Part shown: piece by piece, positions 35,386-43,967 of the stretch
Layout: each line of letters starts with the position of its first letter
Numbering within the stretch: the first letter of the stretch is position 1
Assembly (NCBI GenBank): GCA_004295015.1
Contig: SHNE01000029.1
Location: 1-64,000 of the forward strand
Reading direction: 5' to 3'
Length of the DNA stretch: 64,000 bases
DNA from: Bacteroidota bacterium
GTDB taxonomy: Bacteria; Bacteroidota; Bacteroidia; AKYH767-A; 2013-40CM-41-45
Program-made: the position numbers and the translations under genes
Notes under the pieces: model-generated
The model's input: the letters and a program-made list of their open reading frames with translations, nothing else
Databases searched by the model: none
Told to the model about the DNA's origin: nothing

Positions 35386-36054
35386 ATGGATGCATGGGTG
35401 TACTCAGCCTTTCTGGTTGGCTTTCTTGGCAGCTTTCATTGTGCAGGGATGTGTGGACCTATAGCATTGGCTTTACCCCTGCATACGACATCAAAAAAAA
35501 GTATTGTTGCAGGTCGCTTGCTTTATAATTCCGGTCGCGTAATAACTTATGCCTTTCTTGGACTGATTGTTGGCATTCTTGGTCATACGATCTCCCTTGC
35601 CGGTTTTCAAGGCCCTTTATCTGTCATTTCTGGAATATTAATTTTACTGGTAGTCTTCCTTCCATTTTTATTCAATCGATTTGACGGGCTCACCAGATTT
35701 TCAAATCTCTATTCTGGTAAAATTAAATCAGCGTTCAGGACTTTATTTGGACAAAGGTCTAAACTTACATTGTTAAGTATAGGTCTTGTGAATGGTTTTC
35801 TGCCTTGTGGGTTCGTTTATCTTGCTCTTGCTGCAGCTGTAGCCGGTGGAACAGTCCAGGGAAGCATTCTGTATATGACACTTTTTGGTTTAGGAACGAT
35901 TCCTATGATGCTTGCTCTGTCTTTGCTTGGAAATTTCGGAGGTCCGGGTATAAGTCGCTTTGTAAATAAAGCGAGCCCGATAATTGCAATCACGGTTGCG
36001 ATATTTTTGATTGTCCGAGGTCTAATGATCAGTCCGCATACGTGCTGTCATTGA
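35386..36054 (+). CDS. Sulfite exporter TauE/SafE family protein (CcoI-linked, CcdA-like)
   Basis: The protein has 222 residues and six helices. The N-terminal GSFHCAGMCGPIALALPL motif and a second LVNGFLPCGFVYLALAAAVAGG motif mark the SafE/UPF0126-like group often found at the end of cco operons and thought to handle heavy metals or reductant. It ends with HTCCH. It is the last gene of the tightly packed cco operon. The substrate is unproven. Confidence 0.88.
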   Translation: MDAWVYSAFLVGFLGSFHCAGMCGPIALALPLHTTSKKSIVAGRLLYNSGRVITYAFLGLIVGILGHTISLAGFQGPLSVISGILILLVVFLPFLFNRFDGLTRFSNLYSGKIKSAFRTLFGQRSKLTLLSIGLVNGFLPCGFVYLALAAAVAGGTVQGSILYMTLFGLGTIPMMLALSLLGNFGGPGISRFVNKASPIIAITVAIFLIVRGLMISPHTCCH

Positions 36055-36209
36055 AGAGAGTGGAGGAATAACCTTAGTTCAATATTAAAAGGTGAGGAGG
36101 ATCAGGCGTTTGCCCAATTTCAAATCAAGAATTGATAGCCGAACCAAATTGGACTTAATCATTAGAAAGACTTTGTGTTGTGAGTTTTCTTTGTAATTTC
36201 GTGTTTGAT

Positions 36210-36626
36210 ATGACAGAAACTGAATTCTATAATTCCCTTGCACTTTTCTTGTTGCGGACTGTAACAGGAATTATTTTTTTCTTTCAGGGCTACGATAAAA
36301 TTTTCAACGTGAAAATTAAAAATGTCGTGGAGACCTTTCAAGAGCCGATTGATAAGACATATATCCCGAATTCACTTCTAAAGCCATTTTCCTGGATTAC
36401 CTCTTCATTGGAGATGTTAGGAGGCTTATTGTTAATTTTTGGGGTGCTTAGAGGGATGGGGCTGGTACTGCTAAGTATCGATATGCTTCTGGTCGCATTT
36501 GCTTTTAGCAATATCAAAGCTATGTGGGACATGCAGTACTATTTTCCACGTTTTATTTTTTTATTAATTCTTTTACTGTTGCCTCAAGAATGGGATTTAT
36601 GGAACCTGGATGCATTTCTGAAATAA
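36210..36626 (+). CDS. DoxX family membrane protein
   Basis: The protein has 138 residues from the ATG at 36210. Four helices and the DoxX-type first segment (LLRTVTGIIFFFQGYDKIFNV), plus FSWITSSLEMLGGLLLIFGVLRG, identify it. DoxX proteins are small membrane proteins of uncertain redox role, sometimes linked to thiosulfate oxidation or oxidative stress. It is separated from the cco operon by 155 nt, so it may have its own promoter, though no dyad was seen. Confidence 0.85.
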   Translation: MTETEFYNSLALFLLRTVTGIIFFFQGYDKIFNVKIKNVVETFQEPIDKTYIPNSLLKPFSWITSSLEMLGGLLLIFGVLRGMGLVLLSIDMLLVAFAFSNIKAMWDMQYYFPRFIFLLILLLLPQEWDLWNLDAFLK

Positions 36627-36726
36627 ATTATTCTCCGGAATAGTATGTAATAAAAATCCCCTGCAACAAATTTACGGATTTGTAATGCAAGGAATTCTTC
36701 ATTTCACACACAAATAAATTTAAAAA

Positions 36727-37293
36727 CTACGAGGTTTTCAGAGGCTCATAATTCATATCAACTGAAATGCGAGCTTCCTTGTTTAGTTTGTCCTTCACTA
36801 CCGATGGTACTGCAATATTAAAATCTGCAAGAACTACTTTGAATTCCGATTTGGCTCCAACTATACTTTTATCTTTTACTGTAACCGTCCCATCGGCTTC
36901 GACTTCTTTGGTCACCCCATGTAATGTTAATTTGCCTTTGACTTTCACCGGGTAGACTCCGTCTTTATCCAGGTTAACATCTTTCATGTTTACGATCTCA
37001 CCTTTGAAGTCAGATTTTGGAAACTTGTCTGATTCGACATAGTTTTCGTTAAAATGTTCCTGCATTAATGCTTTTTCGAATAAGAATGCCTTCATTAATA
37101 CGGCGAATTGAATTGCACCGGTTCCAAGATCTATAACACTGCTTGCATTATTATTGGCTGCAGCTATAGTTTCAGGAGATGAGGGAGAGGTAGCATCAAA
37201 CTTAATATTTCCGTTTTTAGTGAAAACTCTTGTTTGACTGAATACCAAACTAGCACTAAACAGAAACGTGAAGAGGAAGATTGTTTTTTTCAT
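36727..37293 (-). CDS. YceI family periplasmic protein
   Basis: The protein has 188 residues from the ATG at 37293. A signal peptide (TIFLFTFLFSASLVFSQ) precedes a YceI-like lipocalin-type barrel with REHFNEN-type motif (MQEHFNENYVESDKFPKS), KGKLTLHGVTKEVE and FKVVLADFNI. YceI proteins bind isoprenoid lipids. It is the last gene of a minus-strand operon with PAS, OB-fold and cytochrome genes. It is a paralogue of the YceI gene at 43308. Confidence 0.92.
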   Translation of the reverse strand: MKKTIFLFTFLFSASLVFSQTRVFTKNGNIKFDATSPSSPETIAAANNNASSVIDLGTGAIQFAVLMKAFLFEKALMQEHFNENYVESDKFPKSDFKGEIVNMKDVNLDKDGVYPVKVKGKLTLHGVTKEVEADGTVTVKDKSIVGAKSEFKVVLADFNIAVPSVVKDKLNKEARISVDMNYEPLKTS

Positions 37294-37309
37294 GATATTT
37301 GTTTTTGAT

Positions 37310-37711
37310 TTAATTATTGATTTGTTCATTTTGAATAGACCTTAGCTCTGTTTTGTATCCATAGATTCCAATGTATCCACCCGCAGGAAAGCCTACAACA
37401 GAAAGATAAAACTTGTGTATGTGTGAACTAATTTCCACAGTTTCATCAGCCAACAGGTTTGTAAGAGAAGGAAATTGGCTAAGAACATCTTGTGGAATAA
37501 TGTTACTTGCATAACAATTCCATTCTTTCAGTAGTGGATATGCTGAACGGTTAGCATAAATAATTCTTCCTTGCGGACTAATTTTAAAAATCGGGAATTG
37601 ATTTGCGTGGTCAGAACCACTTATTTTAGCTTCTCCTTTGATTTGAAATAACACATTTTCCATGCTTTCTTTTTCGGAAGCCCTTGATTTATTCTCTGCT
37701 ATCTGTGTCAT
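37310..37711 (-). CDS. PAS-domain protein (stand-alone)
   Basis: The protein has 133 residues. A single PAS-like domain is visible: FPIFKISPQGRIIYANRSAY, then LLKEWNC, and a sheet near the end (HKFYLSVVGFPAGGYIGIYG). No kinase or output domain follows. It is cytoplasmic, with no signal peptide. It sits between the OB-fold and YceI genes and may be a small sensor or adaptor; function unknown. Confidence 0.72.
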   Translation of the reverse strand: MTQIAENKSRASEKESMENVLFQIKGEAKISGSDHANQFPIFKISPQGRIIYANRSAYPLLKEWNCYASNIIPQDVLSQFPSLTNLLADETVEISSHIHKFYLSVVGFPAGGYIGIYGYKTELRSIQNEQINN

Positions 37712-37723
37712 GATCAGTTAAGT

Positions 37724-38137
37724 TTATCCGTTAATAACGCAATCGACAAGCACTACATCAATTAAAATACCTGTGCAAATTCCTTTAACAATCACGCTTT
37801 GTCCGGTAGTTAATTTGTTTGATTTTGAATTTTTACTATTTTCAAATTGGCAACCAACTCCTGCCAGGTCACCGCCACGTAAAGTAATACTGAGGATTCC
37901 TTTTTCGTCGATGTTGCTGGCGTCAACTATACCTGTCACTTCAATAACCTTGCCGAGATATTTTTCATTCGATTTTGCTTCATCTTGTTCAAATTCAGAA
38001 ACCAGGGTGGATGCACTTAATCGATAGGCCGGTTCAATGTCCATCACACTCTGGCGTGGCTTGTTGAAAAGATAGGCTCCGCCGGCCAGTCCTCCGGCGA
38101 TTAGTATCAGTGTTATAATTATTATTTTCTTCTTCAT
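37724..38137 (-). CDS. Membrane-anchored OB-fold (tRNA_anti-like) protein
   Basis: The protein has 137 residues from the ATG at 38137. One N-terminal helix (IIIITLILIAGGLAGGAYLF) is followed by an OB-fold domain: LVSEFEQDEAKSNEKYLGKVIEVTGIV and GQSVIVKGICTGIL. This fits the tRNA_anti-like family common in Bacteroidota, whose role is unknown. It is found with YceI and cytochrome lipoproteins in this phylum, which suggests an envelope job. Confidence 0.78.
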   Translation of the reverse strand: MKKKIIIITLILIAGGLAGGAYLFNKPRQSVMDIEPAYRLSASTLVSEFEQDEAKSNEKYLGKVIEVTGIVDASNIDEKGILSITLRGGDLAGVGCQFENSKNSKSNKLTTGQSVIVKGICTGILIDVVLVDCVING

Positions 38138-38155
38138 AATATTCATTTTTTATTC

Positions 38156-38533
38156 CTAATTATTTGGAGCGCCTTCACGAACCCAGATTTTTATTTTAGT
38201 GATATTGCAATCGCTAAATTTAGTGCCTCCTTTTGGCATAGGAGAGAAACCTGCATCATGATCAACTGATCCAATCAAAGATCCATCTGCGATGTAAGCT
38301 TGCAAGTTCGCAAATCCCTCCAATGTAACATTTCCTAGCCCAATCCCGGTACCATGGCATGAGTAACATGCGCTCTGAAGCATTGGCTGTATGTCTTTTG
38401 CATAAGTAATATTCGAAGTGTCACATGAATTCGCAGAGTAAGCGGGATACAGCTCTTCTTCAATATCGTAATAGCATGAACTCAGACTAAAAGCCACTAT
38501 GCTCAACAAGACTATAGAAAATAAGTTCTTCAT
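38156..38533 (-). CDS. Monoheme c-type cytochrome lipoprotein
   Basis: The protein has 125 residues. A lipoprotein signal (SLSSCYYD) is followed by a small cytochrome c-like domain with CYSCH in QSACYSCHGTGIGLG and a possible Met ligand in FSPMPKGG. The C-terminus IKIWVREGAPNN matches the end of the next protein upstream, so the two are related and probably arose by duplication. Confidence 0.82.
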   Translation of the reverse strand: MKNLFSIVLLSIVAFSLSSCYYDIEEELYPAYSANSCDTSNITYAKDIQPMLQSACYSCHGTGIGLGNVTLEGFANLQAYIADGSLIGSVDHDAGFSPMPKGGTKFSDCNITKIKIWVREGAPNN

Positions 38534-38535
38534 GG

Positions 38536-39312
38536 TTAATTATTTGGAGCACCATTTCTGATCCAGGTTCTTACCAATGCGATTTCGCAGTCACTTAGCA
38601 TTGGACTGCCTTTTGGCATTGGGAAATAGCCATTGGCATGCGTTATTGAACCTAAAAGACTTCCTGATTGAGCATATATATTCACATTGGCATGGCCAAA
38701 GAGGTTTACTTGTCCGCTTGCTAAATTATTATTATGACATCCAATACATTTTGACTGTAGAATGGGATTGACTCCGGAAGAAAAAGTTACATTGCTGCTA
38801 TCGCAATTTCCATCACTGCAATTGTTATTATTGGCTCCCTGACTGATCCATGCGGCGATAAGGTCTATATCACTTTGAGCAAGTGCTGAGAATGGAGGGG
38901 GTGGCATTATCTTGTCAGGATCATTTTCAGTGATGACTTCATACAAATCACTACTGCCCGGATTTCCCGGCCGAATATCCCCATGGTTCATAATATTTTG
39001 ATAATTGTCGAGTACGATACCATCCTCATGACTCAGGGCGTCATGACAACCACTTTTGGCACAACTGGATACCAGTAATGGAAGAATTGTTTTTTGGAAG
39101 TAGATCGAATCCGGATCACATGTGCTGACTTGATTGCCATTTCCATTACCATTTCCGGATGAACCATTGTCTGTCATAGTGGTTTTGTCAGGTAGGATTT
39201 GAGGCTCGTGTTTACAGGATGTCGTAAACAGTAAGAGTAAAGTGAGTAAAAAAACCAGACTCAACATCAATAAATCTATGCTTACTGCCGGTCTTTTTGA
39301 TTTTGTTTTCAT
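38536..39312 (-). CDS. Diheme c-type cytochrome lipoprotein
   Basis: The protein has 258 residues from the ATG at 39312. A lipoprotein signal (TTSCKHE) is followed by a Gly/Asn-rich linker. The first domain has CAKSGCH, a CX4CH heme motif, and PPPPFSALAQSD. The second has CIGCH, YFPMPKGSP and the tail VRTWIRNGAPNN, shared with the 125-residue cytochrome 2 nt downstream. It resembles the planctomycete-type cytochrome domains. First gene of the operon, downstream of the LytTR-type direct repeats. Confidence 0.82.
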   Translation of the reverse strand: MKTKSKRPAVSIDLLMLSLVFLLTLLLLFTTSCKHEPQILPDKTTMTDNGSSGNGNGNGNQVSTCDPDSIYFQKTILPLLVSSCAKSGCHDALSHEDGIVLDNYQNIMNHGDIRPGNPGSSDLYEVITENDPDKIMPPPPFSALAQSDIDLIAAWISQGANNNNCSDGNCDSSNVTFSSGVNPILQSKCIGCHNNNLASGQVNLFGHANVNIYAQSGSLLGSITHANGYFPMPKGSPMLSDCEIALVRTWIRNGAPNN

Positions 39313-39344
39313 CTTTTGATTTTGGAGTATCATGTATGATAGGA

Positions 39345-39419
39345 TAAAGGTATGAGTGATTGAAGCCGTATCGTAATGAAACTTGCTGAATGGGAATTAG
39401 TTCAACTTGAATGGGAATT
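39345..39419 (-). promoter_or_regulatory. Direct repeats (LytTR-type candidate) and -7 box of the cytochrome operon
   Basis: TGAATGGGAATT occurs at 39387-39398 and 39408-39419 (21-bp period). On the minus strand, TACCTTTA (39352 down to 39345), 7 of 8 to TAnnTTTG, lies between the repeats and the cytochrome start at 39312. Same-face direct repeats at about one 21-bp period are how LytTR regulators bind, and the LytTR gene ends at 39630. The rest of 39313-39629 holds no gene; a 64-codon plus-strand frame there is not convincing. Confidence 0.6.
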
Positions 39420-39629
39420 CGCAGTTCCTTGAACGTAAATAACTAAAGGAAATTAGAATTGAGATGAATGCCGATAGAATCCGGGTTTCAACTTTTTGGT
39501 ACAAAAAATTGCAAGTGCTGATGATTTCTCCGGCGAATCACTATTTGGCCTCTCAAATCTTTTCGATTCTGACAAAAAATCGGAGTAATATTGGAGCAAT
39601 TTTTCAGATTGCTAACTTATTTCCACTGT

Positions 39630-40394
39630 CTAGGACTCATCGCCGAGCCAGGCCTTAAAATGTGGTGACCGATCTGTACTTACTATAGTTTCGATGTCAA
39701 TTGATGGTTTTAGTTTAATTTTTACTCTTGATTTAGAAAACGCAAACATTTGTTCAATGGAATCTATTCCTATAATAAATTGACGATTGATTCTGAAGTA
39801 CTTTTCCGGATCCATAGTTTTTTCAATCGTATCTAAATTGTACTCTATCGGATAGGACTGCCCTGCAGTTGTTCTCAGGTAATTTATTTTGTCCTGCGTG
39901 TAAAAATAGGCAACTTCATTTATATCTACTTTTTTGATGTGATCAGCATATCGAATAAGAAATCTGCTTTTGTATTTTTTTTCAGCGCCTTTAAGAGTTG
40001 CTATTAAATCTTCAAGATCAGGTGGAGTTGTAGCTGAGTTCTTCAGTTTCTTAAACTTATTGATGGCTTTGATTAAGTCTTCTTTTTTTAAAGGTTTTAA
40101 TAAATAGTCGATGCTGTTTACTTTGAAGGCTTGTATGGCATACTCATCAAACGCAGTGGTAAAAATAATTGGTGATTGTACATCAACCTGATTGAAAATC
40201 TCAAAACTTATCCCGTCTGCTAATTGAATGTCCTGGAAAATAAGTGCAGGTGCCGGATTTGTTTTCAGCCAACTTACTGCAGAACGTATGCTCACAATAA
40301 CAGCTGCAATCCTGGCTTCAGGTTCTATCTCCAGTATCATGCGCTTCAATCGTGCTGCTGCAGGTTCTTCGTCTTCTATTATAAGTATATTCAT
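39630..40394 (-). CDS. LytTR-family response regulator
   Basis: The protein has 254 residues from the ATG at 40394, one base after the kinase stop; an ATG at 40403 is also possible. Receiver domain: IIEDEEPAAARLKRMI, phospho-Asp in ALIFQDIQLADG, and lysine in LLKPLKKED. C-terminal LytTR DNA-binding domain (about 155-250) has FLIRYADHIKKVDINEVAYF and YFRINRQFIIGIDSI. Partner of the kinase at 40396. Likely target: the repeats upstream of 39312 (inference). Confidence 0.93.
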   Translation of the reverse strand: MNILIIEDEEPAAARLKRMILEIEPEARIAAVIVSIRSAVSWLKTNPAPALIFQDIQLADGISFEIFNQVDVQSPIIFTTAFDEYAIQAFKVNSIDYLLKPLKKEDLIKAINKFKKLKNSATTPPDLEDLIATLKGAEKKYKSRFLIRYADHIKKVDINEVAYFYTQDKINYLRTTAGQSYPIEYNLDTIEKTMDPEKYFRINRQFIIGIDSIEQMFAFSKSRVKIKLKPSIDIETIVSTDRSPHFKAWLGDES

Positions 40395-40395
40395 T

Positions 40396-43311
40396 TTAGT
40401 CATTTGTGAGTATTGGTACCGAAACACTAAAATATTCCCGGTCTTCTACGATTTTAACCGATTTGTCGCTCAGGATTTTGTATCGGTTTTTAATATTTTG
40501 CAAACCAATCCCTGTAGATTCTTCATGATGGTATTTTGGGTTGATATTATTTCTCATCACAAGATAATCGTCTTTTATGAATAGTTCAATGATTAGCGGG
40601 CTCTCATGTGAAACTGCATTATGTTTTAGTGCATTTTCGGCTAACAGCTGTAGTGTAAGAGGTGGAATGAAAGCCTTGTCATCAAAGCGATCTTTGGTTT
40701 TGTTGAGAAAGGATAAACTGTTGCCATATCGCTTTGATTGAATGAAAATATAATTTTCCAGCAGCCCGATTTCTTCTTCAAGAGATATTACTTCCACATC
40801 TTTGTAGCTCACTATACTCCTGAAAAATTGAGAAAGGTTCTCTACATATTCAATAGCTAATTTCGGATCATTTTCAATAACGGTGATAAGTGTGTTAAAA
40901 CTGTTGAACAGAAAGTGTGGGTTTACCTGATTTCGTAATGTCTCAAATTTAAATTCTATTTTTTCTTTTTCTGTTTTTTCTGCGGTTCTTAATCTAAATT
41001 CTCTCCGACGCATGATGAGTCCTATGATCAGTAATATGCACAGAGATATTAAGAGTCTGAACCAAATGCTTTGCCAAAATGGAGCTTTTATTTCAAACTC
41101 AAAGCTCGATTCAGAAGAAGGTGAATAATTATCATTGAGTGAAGCACGTACCCTGAAGGTATATTTCCCGGGCGGTAGTTTTGGATAGTTAATGGAATGA
41201 TCTCTTGTGCCTTGCCACTTTTGAGAAAAGCCATCTAATTGATAAGAATAAGTTAGTCTGTTTGGATCAGAATACCAGGGAGCATTAAAATTGAATGTAA
41301 TATTATTTTGATCATATGAAAATTTCATCTTACCCGACTGCCCCAATGGTTCCAGGAATAAAAGGACCGATGTTATTTCAGCACGGGGTTGGTGCCAGGA
41401 TAGTGTCGCCGCCGGACTAAAATTGAATATCCCTCTCTCTGTACCAAACCATATGGCTCCATCCGGACTTTTGCTTATTGAATTTAAATCCGGATTGATT
41501 TCTCCCAGGCCGCTCTCTGCGGAATAGTACTGAAATGTTTTACTGACAGGATCGAGTAAATCAATACCATTTGAATTTACAATTACAACATGATTATTTC
41601 TGTCAATTGAAATTGATACAGGGGAAAGGTCACTTAAACCGTCTGCAATTGATATGTTTTCGAATTTATTTCCGTCAAAAAAAGAAATTCCTCCTCCTTG
41701 TGTGGCAAGCCAAATATTCCCATTTGAGTCGGATGTTATAGATTGCACAGTCATTGATGGCAGGCCATCAGCCAGCGTAAAATATCTCAGTTTATTTCCA
41801 CTGTATCGAATAAGTCCGCTTTCATCTGTTCCTATCCAGGTTTCCTGCTTTTTATTTGTGTGAATGGAATAGACATAGATATTTTTTAATGGTTTTAGTA
41901 TTTCATTTTCAATTTCGTCCAGTATGTAATTTCCGGATTTCTTATCATAAGTTTTTTTGAAATCATGGATTCCTCCGAAACCTCCTACTAATATTTCATC
42001 GCCCAGTTCTTCGATGGACATTACGTTGCCGCTTTGGATAAAAGGATGTTTGCCCGGTTTGTAGATTTTTTCTCGCTTGGTATCCATTACAAAAATGCCT
42101 TCTCCCAGAGTTCCTATCCATATATTATTCTGTTCGTCTTCGACTAGCGTTACGATATCTGTTAATGCCTCAGGTTTGGTGACGTGGTATTTTTTAAATT
42201 CATACGTTCCATTGTTTCGTTTTCTTGCACAATACAGCTGCTGATCAGGACTGAACCAAATATTGCCTGCGTGATCAACCAGGATACGGTGCACATAGGG
42301 AAATATATTTCCTGATGCATCCTGCAATTTGGTCCAACGATTTCCGCTGGATCTGATCAACTGATTTCCACCTGCGATCCAAACATGACCTTCCGGATCA
42401 CTGAGCATGGATTTTACAGCATTGTTTTTAATCCCTGACGGGAGCTCATCATAAGTGTTTTTCTTTTCGTTGTATTCCAGGCGAATTACCCCTGAATTTT
42501 CAGTCCCAACCCAAATCTCCTCGCCAACAGGAATCGTAGTATTCACCTGTCCATATTTCCAATGAATGGAGTGAAAGACAATTTTGGATTTCTCTTCCAA
42601 GGGATTCATCACACAAAATCCTTTATCCTGTAAGCTGATTAATAAATTATTTTGCTTGTCAAGCATCATATTTCTTACAATATTATCAGGAAGTCCGTGT
42701 TCAGAGTTTAGTTTGGTGACGGAAAAAGTATTGCCATTAAATTTTATAAAATTAATTCCCTGATCTGTTGCAACACAAAGCCGATGATCCGGCAGAAGGA
42801 GAATTTTGTAGCAGTAGTTATCGCTTAAATCATTCTTGTCATTGATCTTGTGAACAATGCCCTTGTATACATAAAATATACCTTCACCAAGAGTCGAATA
42901 AAACAACCTTCCTGTTAAACTGTCTTCAGCAAAAGAGGTAACCGGACTTGTCGGGAAGGGAATGTCTTGTTTGAGCCATGAAAATTTTGAATCTTGTATG
43001 AATCCGATCCTTCCATTTTTATAGCCTACCCAGATTCTTGAATTGTGTCCTTTGTAAAGAGATTGGATTTCGTGATTAGAACCGGAGTCGTTTTCAAAGG
43101 CTTCTTGAAACTCAATTCCATTAAATTTCATAAGTCCTCTACCGGTACCACAAATTAAATTCCCTTGATGGTCAAGAAGGATCGATTGAAGTTTGAACGA
43201 ATTTCCATTGAATTTAGTGTCGAAGGACCTTGAAAGCGGTTCCTGGCATAGACCAGGAAGAGAAGAAATTAGAAAAAGAAGTAGTTGAAAAAAGATGCTG
43301 CGGTCAATCAT
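40396..43311 (-). CDS. Propeller-type membrane sensor kinase (LytS/His_kinase family)
   Basis: The protein has 971 residues. It has a signal peptide; two-component regulator propeller repeats (many WIG/WLAT blades, about 40-640); a Y_Y_Y domain (about 650-725, LTYSYQLDGFSQKWQGT); one helix (LLISLCILLIIGLIM); and a His_kinase domain with RNQVNPHFLFNSFNTLI (phospho-His) and a HATPase end (STGIGLQNIKNRY). The architecture is hybrid-free and pairs with LytTR regulators. The start overlaps the YceI stop by 4 nt, so YceI, kinase and regulator are one operon. A periplasmic ligand is expected but unknown. Confidence 0.94.
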   Translation of the reverse strand: MIDRSIFFQLLLFLISSLPGLCQEPLSRSFDTKFNGNSFKLQSILLDHQGNLICGTGRGLMKFNGIEFQEAFENDSGSNHEIQSLYKGHNSRIWVGYKNGRIGFIQDSKFSWLKQDIPFPTSPVTSFAEDSLTGRLFYSTLGEGIFYVYKGIVHKINDKNDLSDNYCYKILLLPDHRLCVATDQGINFIKFNGNTFSVTKLNSEHGLPDNIVRNMMLDKQNNLLISLQDKGFCVMNPLEEKSKIVFHSIHWKYGQVNTTIPVGEEIWVGTENSGVIRLEYNEKKNTYDELPSGIKNNAVKSMLSDPEGHVWIAGGNQLIRSSGNRWTKLQDASGNIFPYVHRILVDHAGNIWFSPDQQLYCARKRNNGTYEFKKYHVTKPEALTDIVTLVEDEQNNIWIGTLGEGIFVMDTKREKIYKPGKHPFIQSGNVMSIEELGDEILVGGFGGIHDFKKTYDKKSGNYILDEIENEILKPLKNIYVYSIHTNKKQETWIGTDESGLIRYSGNKLRYFTLADGLPSMTVQSITSDSNGNIWLATQGGGISFFDGNKFENISIADGLSDLSPVSISIDRNNHVVIVNSNGIDLLDPVSKTFQYYSAESGLGEINPDLNSISKSPDGAIWFGTERGIFNFSPAATLSWHQPRAEITSVLLFLEPLGQSGKMKFSYDQNNITFNFNAPWYSDPNRLTYSYQLDGFSQKWQGTRDHSINYPKLPPGKYTFRVRASLNDNYSPSSESSFEFEIKAPFWQSIWFRLLISLCILLIIGLIMRRREFRLRTAEKTEKEKIEFKFETLRNQVNPHFLFNSFNTLITVIENDPKLAIEYVENLSQFFRSIVSYKDVEVISLEEEIGLLENYIFIQSKRYGNSLSFLNKTKDRFDDKAFIPPLTLQLLAENALKHNAVSHESPLIIELFIKDDYLVMRNNINPKYHHEESTGIGLQNIKNRYKILSDKSVKIVEDREYFSVSVPILTND

Positions 43312-43868
43312 TCCTGAAGGATTTTCTTTTTAAGGATTCCTTCCACATCAACGCTGATTTCTGAAGCTATCTTCTCGTGAACGACTTTAGGTACCTTTAT
43401 GTTAAAGTCTGCAAGCAGTACGGTGAACTTCGAGGAAAACACTATTTCGCCTCCCTTTATTGTTAGTTCTGTTTTAATGATTCGCTCTTGCTCTACACCA
43501 TGAATAATGAGTTTACCTTTTGCCCGGATTGTGTAGGTTCCCGGTGTATCAAAATTAATATCTTCAATAATTTTTCCTGTGAATAATGCTTCAGGATACT
43601 TTTCGGATTCTAAAAATTTTTCATTAAAATGTTCCCTTTGCAAAGCACTGTTGAATCCGGTAAAAGTTCTGATAAGCACTTTGTAAACGAATGTTTTTTT
43701 TTCAACATCTATCAGACCTCGCAAGGAATTGGAGCTGGCTTTAATCAGCTCCTGAGGGGCGTCGGAATTGAAGTTTACTTTTGCAGTGTTGGTGTAATAA
43801 TAGGCAGTGCCACTTTGAGGAGTGGTTTGATAAGTAAGAAGCACGAACAAAAAAAGTAACTTGATCAT
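43308..43868 (-). CDS. YceI family protein
   Basis: The protein has 186 residues. A signal-like N-terminus (MIKLLFLFVLLTYQTTPQSG) precedes a YceI-type barrel: LQREHFNEKFLESEKYPEAL, AKGKLIIHGVEQER, FTVLLADFNIKVP. It is divergent from the YceI at 36727 but has the same landmarks. It is translationally coupled to the kinase gene, an unusual partner. Whether it presents a lipid or quinone-like ligand to the propeller sensor is speculation. Confidence 0.9.
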   Translation of the reverse strand: MIKLLFLFVLLTYQTTPQSGTAYYYTNTAKVNFNSDAPQELIKASSNSLRGLIDVEKKTFVYKVLIRTFTGFNSALQREHFNEKFLESEKYPEALFTGKIIEDINFDTPGTYTIRAKGKLIIHGVEQERIIKTELTIKGGEIVFSSKFTVLLADFNIKVPKVVHEKIASEISVDVEGILKKKILQE

Positions 43869-43967
43869 TGGTTATGCTATATTGTAAAGTTCATAAACCT
43901 AATTGAATTCGCCAAATGAATTTATTGCTTCAAATTTCTTCACCGATTGGACTGGCTTTAATATTTA

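Noticed and set aside
39464-39658. 64-codon plus-strand ORF between the LytTR gene and the cytochrome operon
   Set aside because: It overlaps the end of the LytTR gene antisense, has no recognisable feature and runs against all neighbours.
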